NCBI GenBank assembly: GCA_009780435.1
Contig: WRAB01000008.1
Coordinates: 24,781 to 88,780, forward strand
Source of the DNA: Oscillospiraceae bacterium
GTDB lineage: Bacteria > Bacillota > Clostridia > Oscillospirales > Oscillospiraceae
DNA: 64,000 nucleotides
Direction of reading: 5' to 3'
Every line of letters starts with the position of its first letter. Position 1 is the stretch's first letter. A model generated the notes under the pieces. The model saw only the letters and a list, made by a program, of their open reading frames with translations, was not told where the DNA came from and made no database searches. The position numbers and the translations under genes are program-made. Of this stretch, positions 63,949 to 64,000 are shown piece by piece.

Positions 63949-64000
63949 GCGTGTATGGCGTGAGGACATAGTTTTTACTACGTCGCAGTATGGGTATTAC

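Overview
The window reads as a chromosomal segment of an anaerobic, endospore-forming, low-to-mid GC Clostridia (Oscillospirales-like Firmicute). The signs are a complete tricistronic gerA-type spore germination operon, a Firmicutes-order F-type ATP synthase operon, class II aldolase with a PPi-type phosphofructokinase, YesM/YesN and CUT1 sugar loci with lipoprotein binding proteins, a CD1871A-like CxxC peptide, a DUF6774 gene, strong AGGAGG ribosome sites and short imperfect-palindrome repeats typical of gut Firmicutes. There are no rRNA or tRNA genes and no CRISPR array. This is inferred from gene content only.

Layout. 1-6 kb: a minus-strand glycan locus (GH2 beta-galactosidase cut by the window edge, two CUT1 permeases, a binding lipoprotein) with an AraC regulator. 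6-9.5 kb: an XRE regulator divergent from a 37-aa membrane peptide, a HAD phosphatase plus methylglyoxal synthase pair, several very small genes and a patatin-like lipase. 9.5-15 kb: PPi-phosphofructokinase, an orphan sugar permease, a CxxC peptide/4Fe-4S membrane protein/TlpA thiol module, a type I toxin-antitoxin-like locus and fructose-bisphosphate aldolase. 15-21.6 kb: metallophosphoesterase plus PAP2, KtrB/KtrA potassium uptake, a DUF4342 protein with an Ala/Glu coiled tail, and a two-component system. 21.7-28.9 kb: the full ATP synthase operon on the minus strand. 29-41.8 kb: an OmpR-type regulator, then a PAS/HTH regulator leading ygeX-ygeY-ygeW-arcC-hyuA-ssnA-ygfK, the gene set of the gut bacterial anaerobic urate (purine) degradation cluster. 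41.9-45.5 kb: an accessory patch with a frameshifted DUF6883 gene, an E2-like acyltransferase with a degenerate active site, a YefM/RelE-type toxin-antitoxin pair and an AT-rich foreign-looking gene lying between two copies of a 66-bp repeat. 45.6-49.5 kb: gerKA-KC-KB. 49.5-59.6 kb: a second CUT1 glycan locus run by YesN/YesM and ending in a HAD phosphatase and a GH38 family protein whose catalytic Asp is Asn. 59.7-62.2 kb: DUF3810 protein and a cobalamin-riboswitch-controlled DUF4430 lipoprotein plus ECF S component. 62.2-64 kb: a second copy of the type I toxin-antitoxin-like locus, a BaiN/HI0933-type flavoprotein and a candidate structured RNA with its own promoter and terminator.

The genes with the clearest joint logic are the urate cluster (nitrogen and carbamoyl phosphate/ATP recovery through ygeW and arcC), the two glycan loci (binding protein, permeases and glycosidase but no ATPase, so a shared MsmK-type ATPase elsewhere is expected), and the riboswitch locus, which looks like a B12 capture and uptake unit. 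Dispersed palindromes (GGCGGGGG-core hairpins, GTAGGGGCGCAC elements and a MITE-like CTCCCTCC element) sit in intergenic gaps, including inside the ATP synthase and urate operons.
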